Assembly (NCBI GenBank): GCA_963082975.1
Contig: OY720346.1
Location: forward strand, 68,997,267-69,061,266
Length of the DNA stretch: 64,000 nt
DNA from: Labia minor
Lineage: Eukaryota; Arthropoda; Insecta; Dermaptera; Spongiphoridae
Direction: 5' to 3'
Both the position numbers and the translations under genes were made by a program. This document shows, piece by piece, positions 21,847 to 34,264 of the stretch (position 1 is the stretch's first letter; each line of letters starts with the position of its first letter). The notes beneath the pieces are model-generated. The model made no database searches. It was not told the DNA's origin and saw nothing but the letters and a program-made list of their open reading frames with translations.

Positions 21847-23831
21847 TAATAATTATGTAAAATTCTTTAAAATTTTATATAAAGATAAATATTTATTATT
21901 TAAATTAATCTGGATAAATGGAAAATAGATAATTCTAATGAATTTTATTAATCAATTCAATCTTTCAATCTAAAATATTTATATATCAGACTGATATGTT
22001 AGTTAAATATAATTTTCATATTTTTAATCATATTAATAAAATTATCCAATTTTTTTAGCATATAATAATAATAATTATCTTTATAGATAATACATGTATG
22101 TATAGTTTATGTTTTATTTAATATACATATATATATATATTTATTTACATTTCTTCTTAAATAGAATATTAAATGGATTCATTGGGGGTAAAAAAAAGAG
22201 ATGGTGAGGTGGGTGACTGATTAGGATCGGTCCTTTAGAAGGGACACGCGACCAACTTTTCTTAATACCTAGCATGACCCATTATCACAAGGTCATCGGT
22301 TAATTGTGCCGACAAAAAGAATTACCTGCTACTCTCTCTGCTTAGCTTTTTACCCAATTTAAGAATAATAATTTTTTCGTAGACCTACCTTCTGTAATCA
22401 ATTGTTCATTTTATAAAATATTTATATAGATCGGAAATGAAAAAAAATATTGAAATCCAACAGCCAATGAGAATAAGAATAAAAAAACAAAGGAAAAGTT
22501 TTTCTAAATTTCATAAAAATATTTATTATAAAAGATTATAGAGGAAAATTTCAAGTTATCTTTCGTTTTTGAAAGGACAGAACCTGCCAAGCCGGACCAA
22601 AATTAGAAAGAGGTGTTATATTATCAGTACAACGGATTTTTTCCAACATTATCTTGGTATCAAGAACATTACTTTTTATTTTTATTAGATTTTCAATTTT
22701 CATCACGTAGCCTAGGTGGACCTCAATCGCCTGGATATTTGCTAGAGAAAAATCACTTTATCAAATTTCAAAAAAAGTACAAATTATATTATTATAATCC
22801 ATATATAATATATTATTTGCATTTAATCCACAAATGTTTATTCAAAAATGTTATATAAAAAATCTATATTTAAAAAAACGAATAGTTGTATCTTCTTGGA
22901 AAAATCTATTACTTTAAAAAGTCAAAATTACTATTCATTTATTAAAAATACATTTCATTATTTTGATTAAAACTTTCATGGCCGTCAAGATTGTTTAATC
23001 GCAAGTGTTTGGGGTCACGAATTCCTTAATAAAAAAAATTCACAAAATCCAATTTCAGATTCTCTTTAAGAGAGAAACTTATAATACTATATAACCACTA
23101 AATCTAAATTAAATTTTATATTTTATACATATACTCATAAATTGTTTTTAATATTTTCTCTAAAATTGATAATAGATTATAAATTATAAATAAACTTTAA
23201 AATTTTAGAAAATTATTTTATTTAAGATTTATGAAATAGTTTTATATATTTTTTTATTTAATTATTTTTGTAAGATATTGTGTTCGTTTTCTTACTATAG
23301 TGAATCAATTATTATATTTAGATAACTAATTCTTCAACTAATCTTTCAATCATAATTTGATTTTTCGATGATTTTTCTAATTATCTTTCCTGAAAATTTA
23401 ATGAAAATACAGATTCGTTTTTTGTGAATTCCCATAAGTCTCTTTTGTATGTTATCATGATAAAGATTAGAAAAGCCCATTGTTGCCTTTGGAGGGTGAC
23501 AAAGAAATAAATCTTAAAAGATAATCAAAAAACGTGGATTATTCCCCAAACAAAGTGATAACAAACATTTGTTGTATTATATGGATACTAACACATAAAT
23601 AAGTTTCAAAGAAAATTAAAAGGATTTATTTTTATAGGAAGGTATATATTTTAAGATACTATATATTCTTGTAAATTATTTTCAACACCTTTCGAACAAT
23701 TTTTAATATAATGTATAATACTATATATTATTATAATAAATATAATTTATAATTCCATATATGACCTATATACAATTAATTTTTATTTTTATATTATAAA
23801 TATTTTGGTAGCATTTTCAAGAGAATTTTAG
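21847..23831. other. AT-rich intergenic DNA
   Basis: No gene recognised. 22190-22330 and 22575-22740 are of more ordinary complexity. The latter has an open plus-strand frame (22613-22858) without a domain and with a low-complexity end. Confidence 0.5.
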
Positions 23832-24015
23832 CCTTGGGTTGTGGTATGAGCAAGATGTGTGTTTGTGTCAGTGCTAGTGCCGAGGATTCTTTTAAGCTTC
23901 AGAACACACCAACTCATACATTACACCTAAATCCCAACATTGACTCTTGCTCACACAGTCTAAGACCCAGAATGCCAAAAAATCATAAAAATTATTTCTT
24001 AAAAAAAATTAGAAA
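23832..24015. repeat. Unclassified interspersed repeat G, copy 2
   Basis: Second copy of the repeat at 17590. Shared anchors are GTCAGTGCTAGTGCCGAGG, AAGCTTCAGAACACA, CAACATTGACTCTTG, and AGTCTAAGACCC with ATGCCAAAAAATC. A plus-strand frame spans it here but not in copy 1, arguing against coding. Confidence 0.65.
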
Positions 24016-24089
24016 ATGGCGGCAAAATTGTCACCGAAACGTCCAGAACCAAATCTCAAACAAACACCTAAAAATAACCCGGAAATAAT

Positions 24090-25490
24090 TTTAAATATAT
24101 ATAGGCACTATTAGGACAATTGTTCGTCTCACATTTTACTGAAAAATTAAATAAATATACGTTAATCGAAGTAAAACTATAAAATATATAAATTGTCTTA
24201 TTAGTACACTACAATAAAGTTACTATTAAAATACTATTTTTCTACAAATATCTCTATAAATAGGTAAAACGTTAGTTCTCTGATCGGTTACCAGCCTAGT
24301 TTAAATATTAAACGATAAATAAAAGTTTTCCATAATATATATTTAATAATTTTTTTTTTTTTAATTTTTACATTTTTTAATTAATATTATTAATGATAAA
24401 AAATAATAATCTAAAGTTTCTCCCGTAATTTTAAAAATTTAGCGTAATTTAATAGTAGTAGTTCAAAGCATGCAGTATGCTGGTCCCACAAAGAAAATAA
24501 TTTATTTAATGAGAAGTTAGTTTAAATAAACCTGCGGACTTCATTCAGCCATTGAGTTTAGTTTTACTGCAGTTCTAATCGCGTAAACTCGTATATGAAC
24601 CACAAGAAGTAAACAGTCCCCTGGTTAGTAAAATAAATAGTTTTTTTGGGTAAAAATATAAATTATACAATTTTTTTTATTTAAATAATGAACAATAAAA
24701 TATCAGTGCACTAAATAAAATTCAGTAAAATCTTGGCAGTGATTATGCCATTTTTTAATCACATCGAATTTAACAGTCCACTGGTATCAAAATTTGAACA
24801 GTCCTTTTAAGAGCATGGAATCCAAATTTACGTGACCTTCATTGCCATATAATATCAGTGAATATTATAAGCATTTAAAAATATATTTTTATATGAATTA
24901 AATAAAAGACACTTTGGTTTTGATAGTAACCCTGTTTTAGAGGAGAAATAAATATCTTACCATACACAAATAACAAAAATTTTTTTTTTTTAAATACATT
25001 ATTATATGTTAGTTATATTTAAGTGACGCAAAATAAATTATTTATTCATTAATAATAATTTCTATATATTTGGATATATTTTATTAAAAATGTTTGATGC
25101 TTTTGTTTATCTTTGTACAGCCCTAATGAGACATGTTAAATATAAAAAGTTAGATTTCATGGTAGATAGGTAAGAAAATAATATGTAATATATTCAACGA
25201 GGGTCATTAAAAACATGGATTTTTTTTTATTCTAAAACGACTTGAAAAATAAACGAAATCTTTACAATAAAAATTTTGGTAAAATGTCGGCCAATCAATA
25301 ATTACCTTAATATATATAATAATATACCTACTAATACTAATCATTTCTATCTTAAATATTGTAATTGCAGAATTCCGTTTGTTTATTTTTTGGACATAAT
25401 TAATGATTTTTTGAAGTTGTGTTTTTAAAATAAATAAAAATTGTAAAAGAAAATATGTTCGCGTTAACCCCAAACGAAAAATTATATTTA
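24090..25490. other. AT-rich intergenic DNA
   Basis: No gene recognised. 24525-24625 is a block of higher complexity. The short motif ACAGTCC-CTGGT occurs at about 24613 and 24774. Otherwise A/T-rich. Confidence 0.5.
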
Positions 25491-25498
25491 CTCATGCA

Positions 25499-26019
25499 CA
25501 ATGGCGTAGCTTGTTCTATTAAGTGGGGAGGGGGACAGAAGGGGGTCCCGGGAAAAATTTTGATAAAATAAATTATTTATTTATTCACAACGTTTAGACC
25601 AGGGCTTCTTAAACTTTTTTATATAGCGACCCCCTTCAAGCTTAGGAAATTTTAAACGACCCCTCCTCCATATAATGAAATATATATTACCCGTAGATGT
25701 AGATGTAATATCGCACTATTTTACAATGTAAATAAAATAAGGATTAAAGAATATATACCCATTCATTTCACATATATATAATTTAATAATTTTAAAATTT
25801 TATTTATAATGATTCAAAAGTATCAGATCTTTGCGACCCCCCTGGGGGTCACGACCCACAGTTTAAGAAGCCCTGTGGTTTAGACTATACTTATACGTAA
25901 TTTAAAGTTGTTTTTTACTTTTGGGTTCTCAGTTACAAAACTAATCACTTTTAAATTTATTTTTTGCACAAGGTTTGACACGTGCCCCCTCGTGCCCCCC
26001 CCCCGGCCCTACGCCACTG
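25499..26019. mobile_element. Outer hAT element with CAATGGCGTAG ends
   Basis: Left end CAATGGCGTAGC, right end GCCCTACGCCACTG: an inverted pair of the widespread hAT CAGTGGCGTAG type. Flanking octamers CTCATGCA (25491-25498) and TCCATGCA (26020-26027) match at 6 of 8 positions, consistent with an old target duplication. G-rich and C-rich subterminal tracts mirror each other. A second hAT sits inside; without it the element is about 235 bp. Confidence 0.8.
25600..25877. mobile_element. Inner hAT element with CAGGGCTTCTTAAAC ends
   Basis: Left end CAGGGCTTCTTAAACTTTT and right end CAGTTTAAGAAGCCCTG are inverted. The flanks repeat GTTTAGAC at 25592-25599 and 25878-25885 exactly, with two extra bases TG at the right junction. 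Mirrored GCGACCCCC blocks lie inside. Non-coding, and younger than the outer element it interrupts. Confidence 0.87.
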
Positions 26020-26027
26020 TCCATGCA

Positions 26028-26750
26028 TCACATTCCATTCTATTTTAAATTTTCTTAAAGTCTCTTATTATTTTGAAATGTTGTTGATCATTTATCGGCG
26101 TCTCTTGTTAATAAACACTCAAACTAATGAAAGTATAATCGAAGTGTTTAATTTCATTTTACATCATATAATATATATAATAAGAGGGTTAATAATTTGT
26201 ATTCAAGCCGTCTTTGGAGCCGTGTTTAACAATGAAATATCAATTCCTCTCATCCCCATACAGGAAAATCAAATTATCAAACATCCAAAAATAAATGTAT
26301 CATTTGATAAAATCGTCTCTTGGTTAAGATAAAAAAATCGCCGAGGCTTTATTTTTAATCGCTTTTATCTGCTTTCACCCCACCTCCCACTCCTATATAT
26401 GTATTTTCGGTCCAAATATTTTCCTGTATATATATATCAGAATAGAGGGTAGCTGGTTTATTTCAGCTTGAAAAAATAATAAAAACGAAATTACAAAAAA
26501 AAAAAAAACAACAATATTATCTTTCAATTCAATAAAATGTTGGTTTAATATTAAATAAATTTCTATTATTTTCTATATTTTATTTTTATAATTTAATTTT
26601 TTTAAATATATCAATATCAAACAAATAAATTAATAAATTCTATTCAGAATTAATATTAATTATATGAAAAATGATTTATATAGTTTATGAAATATATTAA
26701 GTATTTTACATAATCTAATATTTTAATTTAAAATAAAATTATATTTATAA
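26028..26750. other. AT-rich intergenic DNA
   Basis: An open plus frame at 25982-26332 starts inside the hAT right end and is AT-biased. No domain. Nothing else seen. Confidence 0.5.
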
Positions 26751-26983
26751 CTAGCTGCTCAGAGCGCCTTCGGCGCTCTTCACACCTAGACGGGGGCTCC
26801 GCCCCCTGTACCCCCGAGTTGTACATAGTATTTGGTGGTTGAAAGTATTAAAAGGTTTTCATCCATTTTGTTTCAATCAGTATATTACATAAAACATTCA
26901 TTTCTTTTTGTGTTCTTATTTAAAAAATATATTTTAATTTAATCACTATATTAATTATATATATTATTATTGTATATGTTATA

Positions 26984-27955
26984 TCTATCTACCTATGTGG
27001 CTCAAAGATACTCGAAAGTTCTTAGCCGCAACAACCACATTTCTCCAAGTGTCCCTACCCTGAGCCCTTGTTCCATCTCTCTTACGTCCCTTCCTACGCG
27101 TCATTGGTTTTCCAAGCGGACGTTCCCACCAATATCTTTTTCCTCTCCCATTCTAGCCACGTGCCCTGCCTATCGCAGTTTTTTCCCTTTTATAACCCTA
27201 ACTATTTCTGAAGATGCAGAGAGGCCATGCAATTTCTTGTTATGCAGTCTCCCCCATACCCGGTGACCTCATCTTTCTTTGGCCAATAAATGCAGGGAAG
27301 AATCCTATTCACAAATACTCTGAATCTACTCCCATCTCCAAGGGTCATAGACCATGCCTCCCACCCATATAATGCAACAGGCAAAATAATCTTTTTATAT
27401 ATTCACTTTGATAATAATTTTGAAGAGATAAGCCTCTTTATTGCAGATAACAGGCGTTTCCCGATTGCAACCCCGATTTAAATTCTTCTCAAATATTATT
27501 ATCCTTCGTGATTACATTCAATTTTTCTACATATTCAAATTCTACATTTTGTATCTTAAGATTTTGTATGTTAATACTCTTCCTCTTTGTTACTAAATAT
27601 TTTTTCTTATCCCTATTAATTTCAAACCTCCATTAAATTTTCCTCGCTATCTGTAATCGCAATTGCCGAATCTCCTATTATATTTAAGTCGTCTGGGTAA
27701 CCTAATATTTTACAATTGATTTCCGCATCTTATTCTTTCTTTACTACCTTCAAGACAAATTTGAAGATTGATTGGATCTATTGAGTCATGCGTATGTTTT
27801 ACTAAAGTCTACAAATAATTAGTGAACAGAAATATTGAATTCGCGGTTTTGTTCCTAATATCTGTCATAATGAAAATATCTTAATTAATGTTGGTCGATT
27901 TGGCCTGAACCCGCAATGATATCTCCTAATATTTCCTCCGCCTATGGTTCTTAAG
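26984..27955 (-). pseudogene. LINE insertion, copy 2, with decayed reverse transcriptase
   Basis: Exact 16-bp target duplication TATTGTATATGTTATA at 26968-26983 and 27956-27971. On the minus strand the 5' part has a VDFSKTYA segment (the VDF-KAYDS reverse transcriptase motif), then GYPDDLNIIGDSAIAITD around 27690, the degenerate catalytic YADD box with Ala changed to Pro. The C-terminal WSMTLGDGSRFRVFVNRIL block follows and the end is a GATA-rich tail. Intervals between motifs are shorter than in an intact enzyme, and several stops and frame changes are present, so this is a 5'-truncated, internally deleted copy. It is the longest copy of the family here. Confidence 0.92.
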
Positions 27956-29444
27956 TATTGTATATGTTATAATAATGAAATAGAGTATAATATTTCTTGA
28001 TCATTACATTTTGGTATTTTATTTTCATTGCTAGATTATTATTGAATATTTTTAATTATAATGAAACTTGAGAAAATGCAAAAATAGAGACTTGAGACAA
28101 TTTATAAAAATTAACGGTATAAAACTATAGATAAATGACCAATATATACATTCATTAATAGTATTAATTTAAATTAATTGATTTATTTGTTTTTTTTATT
28201 ATTAAGTTCATTTATTAATTTTTTTAGATCATAGTTATTTTCCTTAAAAGAAACTTAAATTCTGTCGTGCTAGGGGATTTGAAAATTATTCGCCGCAATA
28301 TGAAGATTTCGCTTACAGTTTCTGTCATGTCCGACCTCCATCCAACAGTTATTTTCTGTTAAGTTTTTTGCTTCTCTTAATCATGTGATCTATATATTAT
28401 AATAAAATTTAAACAAATAAAAATTTTTACTTTGTTAATTTATATAAATTTCAATATAAACTGATTGTGAGTGATACGCTTAGCCAATACTCTGAATAAT
28501 TTGTGTACAAAAATATTGAATGTTCTTAGCGAGATTTGATATAATGTTGTACGATTTGTCCTAAATCTGAATTAGAAGAAAATTATAAATTGCATTAAAA
28601 TGAGACCTTTTAGAATAAATTATTTAATTGAAATGATATTTAAATATAAGAATTTAAAAAAATATTATATTCTTTGTTTGGCAATTGTTATTTAATTATG
28701 TGCAACATGATTCGACTTGCACAGAGCATCGTTATTTTTTATTAATATCACATAATAAAAATGAATCTTTTAAACATAATAAATAAAAAAGACATTTTAA
28801 TAAATTTAAAAAATATACCCAATTTAAAAATGTCAAAAATTTAAAACAATTTTATATCATCATATTTTAATTTTTATATAATATATATATATATTTAGTA
28901 ATTAATAATAGAGTAATTAAATTAAAATAAAAAACAAAGATAATATAATTCAGCCATTTTAATTCAGGTTAAATAATATTTTTTTTTATTATTCAATGAT
29001 AAAATTTATATATTATTATATATATATTATAGAAAAGAAGAAATATTCAATTAAATAAAAAATAATTTAAGATAAAAATATGATCTAATAAATATTTTAA
29101 TTAAATTGAGAACTTTTAGAATAAATTATTTAATTGAATTGATATTTGTATATTAGAATTTAAAATAAAAAGGGAAATATTATAATAATTCTTCTATTGG
29201 GAATCGCTATGATAATTCATTGTTTGAAATGATTCCGCTAGGCCGACAGTGAGCCGCGAGCTGCTCTTGAATGAACAACACGGAGAATTATATAAACTTT
29301 AAAAAATTAATTTCTGCGGTTATTGTTGACATATAAATAAAATTTATAGCCTATGTTACTCTAGGGGTATATAAGAATATTGTGATGTAATTTCAAAGAA
29401 ATCGGTTCAGCCAATTCTGAGTCTATAAAATAGTAATTTTCCGG

Positions 29445-29471
29445 ACAGACAGACCGACAGACAGACAGACC

Positions 29472-29502
<31 letters not shown>
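29445..29502 (+). repeat. (GACA)n microsatellite within the Helitron
   Basis: Repeated GACA with CCGACA interruptions. It sits at the same relative position, beside the conserved cassette, as the microsatellites of the HINE families. Confidence 0.9.
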
Positions 29503-29620
29503 GTGAAAAATTCTAAAGTCACTTTTGGATTCTAGAGGTCATGAAACGCAAAGATATGCAAAAATTTTTAAATTCTGAGCAATGTGCAGACAAAAACCTT
29601 TTTTTATATATATAGATAGA

Positions 29621-31162
29621 TTAAAATGTATATTTTATAAACAAAATAAATAAAGAACAAAAACAAATAAAATAATTTAATAGCAAACATTCCAGATATT
29701 TTAAACATAATATATACAATTTTTACTTTATTTACAAATATGTATTTCTTATCGAGAAATTTGAAATTTCGCGACATAAATAAAAGATGCCACAACAATT
29801 CTATACTTTTAATTAATACATTATTTTATTTAACAAACAATGAATGAATATTATTAAATTTTGATTAAATTATTATTAATATATATTATTTTTTAAATTT
29901 AATGTGATCATTTTCAAAAATAAAAATATATTACAATTGAATGAATAATAAAATTATTTGATTATATTTAGAATTCATAAAGATTTTCATTCAAATTAAT
30001 TAAAATGAAATTTATTTCATTTTTCAGTATTATTAAAGTACTAATTGAATATCATTATCATTTAATTATAATGAAATTTTTATCGGGCAAACATCTAATT
30101 AATTTTTAATGCTAGATTTTACTGCATACAACCCGTCATTTATCTTTGTGATTTCGGTTAAAAAAACATATATCTTTAATAATTATAATTATTATAAGAT
30201 ATTGTACTATAAATTGCTTGTGGCAAAAATTGAAAAATGAAATATTTACTATAACTTTTCATCACACAAATATTATTAATTTTCTGTAATTTAAATATTA
30301 ACTCAATCTCCTTATTAGTATGCAACCAGTATGCCTAATGGACACTTAACATTCGAATTTTCTTTCTAAAATTTTGAATAAAATTAAGGGAACAAAAACA
30401 AAGATTTATTAAAATATTAAAGATAATATAGAGCAAAGATAAATCTTTAATATTTTTTCCATATATATATATATTTATATATATAAAATATATTTGGTAA
30501 AATTGATAAATTATGTAAAATTCTTTAATAAGAACATAGATATTATTCAATAAACGATTAAATATTTCATATTTATTAATATTATATAATAAAGAAAAAG
30601 TTAAGATTTCCAAATCAATAAGCAAAAAATAATAATTTTCTCAATCTTTTAATTTTTTATTAATTCATACGAATCTGTTTTATTAATATTAGATAAAAAT
30701 AAACTGTTTTAAAATACAGATGATATTAAAAAGTTCACAAAAATGCAAAATGTTAATTTATTAATATAAATAAATAAATCAAAATATTTAGAAATCAAAA
30801 ATTGGTCGAAAACTGAAAAAAATTATAGATTTTATATGAACTAAAATAAATTCAATTTAATAATTTTATTAAATTTGTATAAATAAACGCATAAATTTAT
30901 TTTGAAACAGAATAAATAGATTTACAAAAGGTAAGATTATATATATAATAGGTGAAGATTATAAGCATATTTCTATTAAAATCATTCAAGGGTACTTGGT
31001 TGGAGCGAAAAAATGGATTTGACACTTTTTTTTTAAATTATAATAACAAATTGAAAAATTATATTATTATTATGAACTTACGAGCTGAAAAGTTGAGGTT
31101 TTATTATTATCCTGTCATAACACTAAAACACACAACTGTATTATAATTAATATTATTTTTAA
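29621..31162. other. Very AT-rich intergenic DNA
   Basis: No gene recognised. Open minus frames at 29604-29798 and 30335-30625 are Ile/Tyr/Leu/Phe-rich products of AT bias. Confidence 0.55.
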
Positions 31163-31470
31163 TTTTTTTTTTTTTTTTTTTTTGAGAGGGAATTACACAC
31201 TTAAGGGTGGTTTCGAGCTTCTCGGGGTGTGGGAGATTGTCAAAGGTAGGACGCACGAGATTGGCACGACATGCCGCCTTCGACGGCTGAGAGGCAACTG
31301 AGCGGCGACGGCCGAGGCGGCCTTCCACCCAGCACCACCCCTCCAACGGCACGAGCACCCCTACCACCCCCACCCGGTTAAATGTTTTCATGGATAGAAC
31401 AGAGGGGGTGGCACAGCCCTTCACAGGCACACAACACCCTCCGACCATCCACAATTTAATCATCATTTCT
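31163..31470 (-). mobile_element. GC-rich poly(A)-tailed retrocopy (LINE 3' end or retropseudogene)
   Basis: Read on the minus strand, a GC-rich segment runs to CTTAAGTGTGTAATTCCCTC followed by about 20 A residues (plus-strand T-run 31163-31183). That is the signature of a reverse-transcribed polyadenylated RNA. An in-frame minus-strand frame (about 31466 to the tail) includes CRANLVRPTFDNLPHPEKLE and ends in poly-Lys from the tail, so a stop before the tail is lacking in that frame. Composition contrasts sharply with the surroundings. I do not recognise the source. A target duplication is not clear, because the flanks are low complexity. Confidence 0.6.
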
Positions 31471-31773
31471 TATTAATCCGCTCATCTGCACCACTCGATC
31501 TTTGCGTTACAAATCAGAAGAATACTATACTCCCTCCCACCCATGTTTCTTTGGATTTTAAGTAAATATCTCTTTTTAAATGGGTGTTGAAAAGATTCCG
31601 ATCACGAAACATTTAGAATTCGCAGAGAATAGAACATGAAAACCATTTCGAAATAATATTTATTTTCAGATTTTTATTTCTTTTTAAATAGGGGTGTTTT
31701 ACTTTATAAAACGTGCACTTTATTAGTACATAGATCATCATTAAATAATTCATCTACCATCAGATCTATCTAT

Positions 31774-31818
<45 letters not shown>

Positions 31819-32357
31819 ATTAATAGTTAAGTTTATAAGATTAAGTATTAATCAATATGTTTAAGTAAAATTCAAAAATTATTTTCAGATCTTAACAAAA
31901 TTAATTTTATTTTATGTTTGAATATTATATATTTATATTATAAATATTTAATATTAATTAATTTTAAAATAAGTACCTGGTTCACCCAGTCGCCGCTTGG
32001 TGCTTTTAAAAAAATGATTCCTTATGAACTATGAATATTCAAGATTAAGATTTTATTAAAAATAAATAAACGGCAAAATATATGAAATAATTTCAAAACA
32101 TCTGGGAATGCTAGGAAGCACTACTATCAATGAACTTTTATTCATATTTATCACAAAATTGCATAAATAATTCCAATTTATATGATCTTAATATATTGTG
32201 AGAATAAGATAAAATAATGTTGAGAGCAAAAAATATTTAAAAATAGATATTTATTTAAATAAAATAAAATTATTTAATTACAGAATGAAAATGTAATAAT
32301 TTTAATTTAATTTTAATATAATAATTTTAATCAAAATAAGAAACAATGTTTTTAAAA
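31471..32357. other. AT-rich DNA with (TA)n tract
   Basis: (TA)n at about 31779-31812. No gene recognised. Confidence 0.55.
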
Positions 32358-32465
32358 TGTTTTCAAGATTTATAATTACAATATTAAAATTTATATTTAT
32401 ATATTGTAATTATAAATCTTCGATCGTATCATTATAATTATAATTATAAGATGCGCTGAAAACAT
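32358..32465. repeat. Nested palindrome
   Basis: A perfect 20-bp inverted repeat, AAGATTTATAATTACAATAT at 32365-32384 and its complement at 32401-32420, has a 16-nt loop. It lies inside an outer inverted pair ATGTTTTCA (32358-32366) and TGAAAACAT (32457-32465). It could extrude as a cruciform or be the core of a small foldback element. No target duplication was identified. Confidence 0.75.
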
Positions 32466-32839
32466 CGCTTATTTATAATTATGTGCTGAAAATATGGGAA
32501 ATTTTCAACTTTGACCGCCGATTTGACCATGTTCCCTACCAAATTTTAAAAAAACAAGACCACTTTACAATTACACTTTTTTTAAGCTCTACTCGAATCC
32601 AAAATCAAAATTTAAAAAATCGAAAATTTTTGGCGATAGACACACAGACATATAGACTTTATAAACGAACTAAAAGTTTGTTGAAAATTTAAAAAAACAT
32701 CAATTAAAAAAAAATAATCATAAAACATACAATACTTAAACATACCTATTAATGCACTGAAAGACAGAAAAGTATGGCCTATGGATATAACATAAAATAC
32801 CAATTTCGTAATTTGATTACAAAATATTATTAAAATAAA

Positions 32840-33020
32840 TATTTTTAATTTCATTTATTTATAATATTTTGTATTTAAGAAAACGCTGTCCGGCGTTGCC
32901 CGGCGCAATTTATTTTATTATTAAAATTCACATTTTAAATTAAGAAAAAACTAAGAAAGATAATATCCCCTGAGGCTGAAACCAATACAGATCGATTTTT
33001 CTTTATAAAACTTATCTTTG
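32840..33020 (-). mobile_element. Diverged HINE family B-like internal fragment
   Basis: ATTTTTAATTTCATTTATTTA through ...AAATTAAGAAAAAACTAAGAAAG and CTGAAACCAATACA follows the same order as the family B middle (compare 18530-18655). A GGCGTTGCCCGG motif stands where family B has CCGTTGCCCGTG. Ends not present. Confidence 0.5.
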
Positions 33021-34115
33021 GTATGAATTTCTAAAAATCTTTAGAGCGGTTTAATATTTCAAAAATACAAATTTATATATATACAATTTTTGCTAGTATA
33101 ATAAGATACTCATTTTTTTCAATATTATTTGTGGATTTTTAATAGTTAGAATGACTAGAAAATATTACCCTTATTACATTCTTAAATCAACACTAATGAC
33201 CCATACATTTAAGAATGATTTTTTACCCTCCACCTTAAAGTAAAATTAAAAGTTATATTTATTCTAATAAAATATTATTATTATTTTTTTTTATTTCTTA
33301 CAATAATATATTTGATGGAAAAAATTTGCATTTTGTTAATCTTTCTTTAATTTTTTTTTTTTTTTTTTTTTATTTCTTCAATTCAACTGAGCACTTTTTA
33401 TTCCTTTCTCTCATACACGTCATTCTCCTTCATTGAAACACCTCTTGTTGTTTTTTTCCTCCCTTAAAAATCTTATGAATATTTAAATCAAATTCAAATC
33501 AATAATAAAAAAGAGAACAACTTGTAGTTGAATTGTAACGAAACAACGACTAGATAGAGTTGCTTGTAAACTTTCTTCAAGCACCCCTTCCCCCCATCCA
33601 CCCACCCTTTCCTTTCATAACATTCCTCAAAAATCTCCAAGTAATAATTCTTTACTCCTTATACTTTGAAATTTAATTATAAAATCAAAAAATAATATTA
33701 AAAAACTAATGTCATAGAATTTATTATTTTGTAAAAATTATTCTGAGAACATCAAAACAAAATATCCATTATATAATGTATATTTATATAATTGCATTAC
33801 AGGTAAAATATTTATTTTGTTTTAACATTGAATTTATAGAGTATAGAAGTATTTTTGATTTCCAACCAAGATTGTTTCCTATAATCTTAATTTATTCATC
33901 ATAATTTGAATTTTGATTTCAAGTTATCTTGATTTGCGCAAGAAACATTTTAATTTAATTTTTGAAATATCAGTTTCAACCCACTGCTAGCAACATTTAC
34001 ACTTTCGAAAACTTCTATTAAATAAATATATACATGTATCATTAAAATATGCTACAAAAAAAAAGGAAAATTATTTTCATAACAAATCATCATAATTCAT
34101 GGTATCAGTATTTTT
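33021..34115. other. AT-rich intergenic DNA
   Basis: T-run at 33350-33371. No gene recognised. Confidence 0.55.
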
Positions 34116-34229
34116 ACATCTCGTCAGAGATAGAGTTGCGATAATGAAAATTTTCAATGTTGAGATTTTGATGTTTTTATTCATTTTGAAGGTTCCTTAT
34201 TCATTTTCACTAAGGTTGCGAAAAACGGC

Positions 34230-34264
<35 letters not shown>

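Larger units (their letters stand above)
26751..29620 (-). mobile_element. Canonical Helitron, interrupted by a LINE
   Basis: On the minus strand the element begins A|TCTATCTATATATATAAA (29620 inward). It ends with a GC-rich hairpin GAGCGCCGAAGGCGCTC, a 7-nt spacer TGAGCAG and CTAG|T at 26751. The TC 5' end, the hairpin about ten bases before a CTRR end, and insertion between A and T are the defining Helitron features. A second hairpin, GGGGGCGGAGCCCCC, lies further in (26793-26807). A GACA microsatellite (about 29445-29502) neighbours a CGGTTCAGCCAATT block. No Rep or helicase frame is visible, so it is non-autonomous or decayed. Without the LINE it is about 1.9 kb. Confidence 0.87.

Noticed and set aside
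26970-27481. Plus-strand open frames at 26970-27266 and 27290-27481 as genes
   Set aside because: They are antisense shadows of the LINE reverse transcriptase sequence on the minus strand.
29445-29502. Short regular repeats considered as a CRISPR array
   Set aside because: The unit is a 4-bp microsatellite with no spacers, in a eukaryotic transposon.
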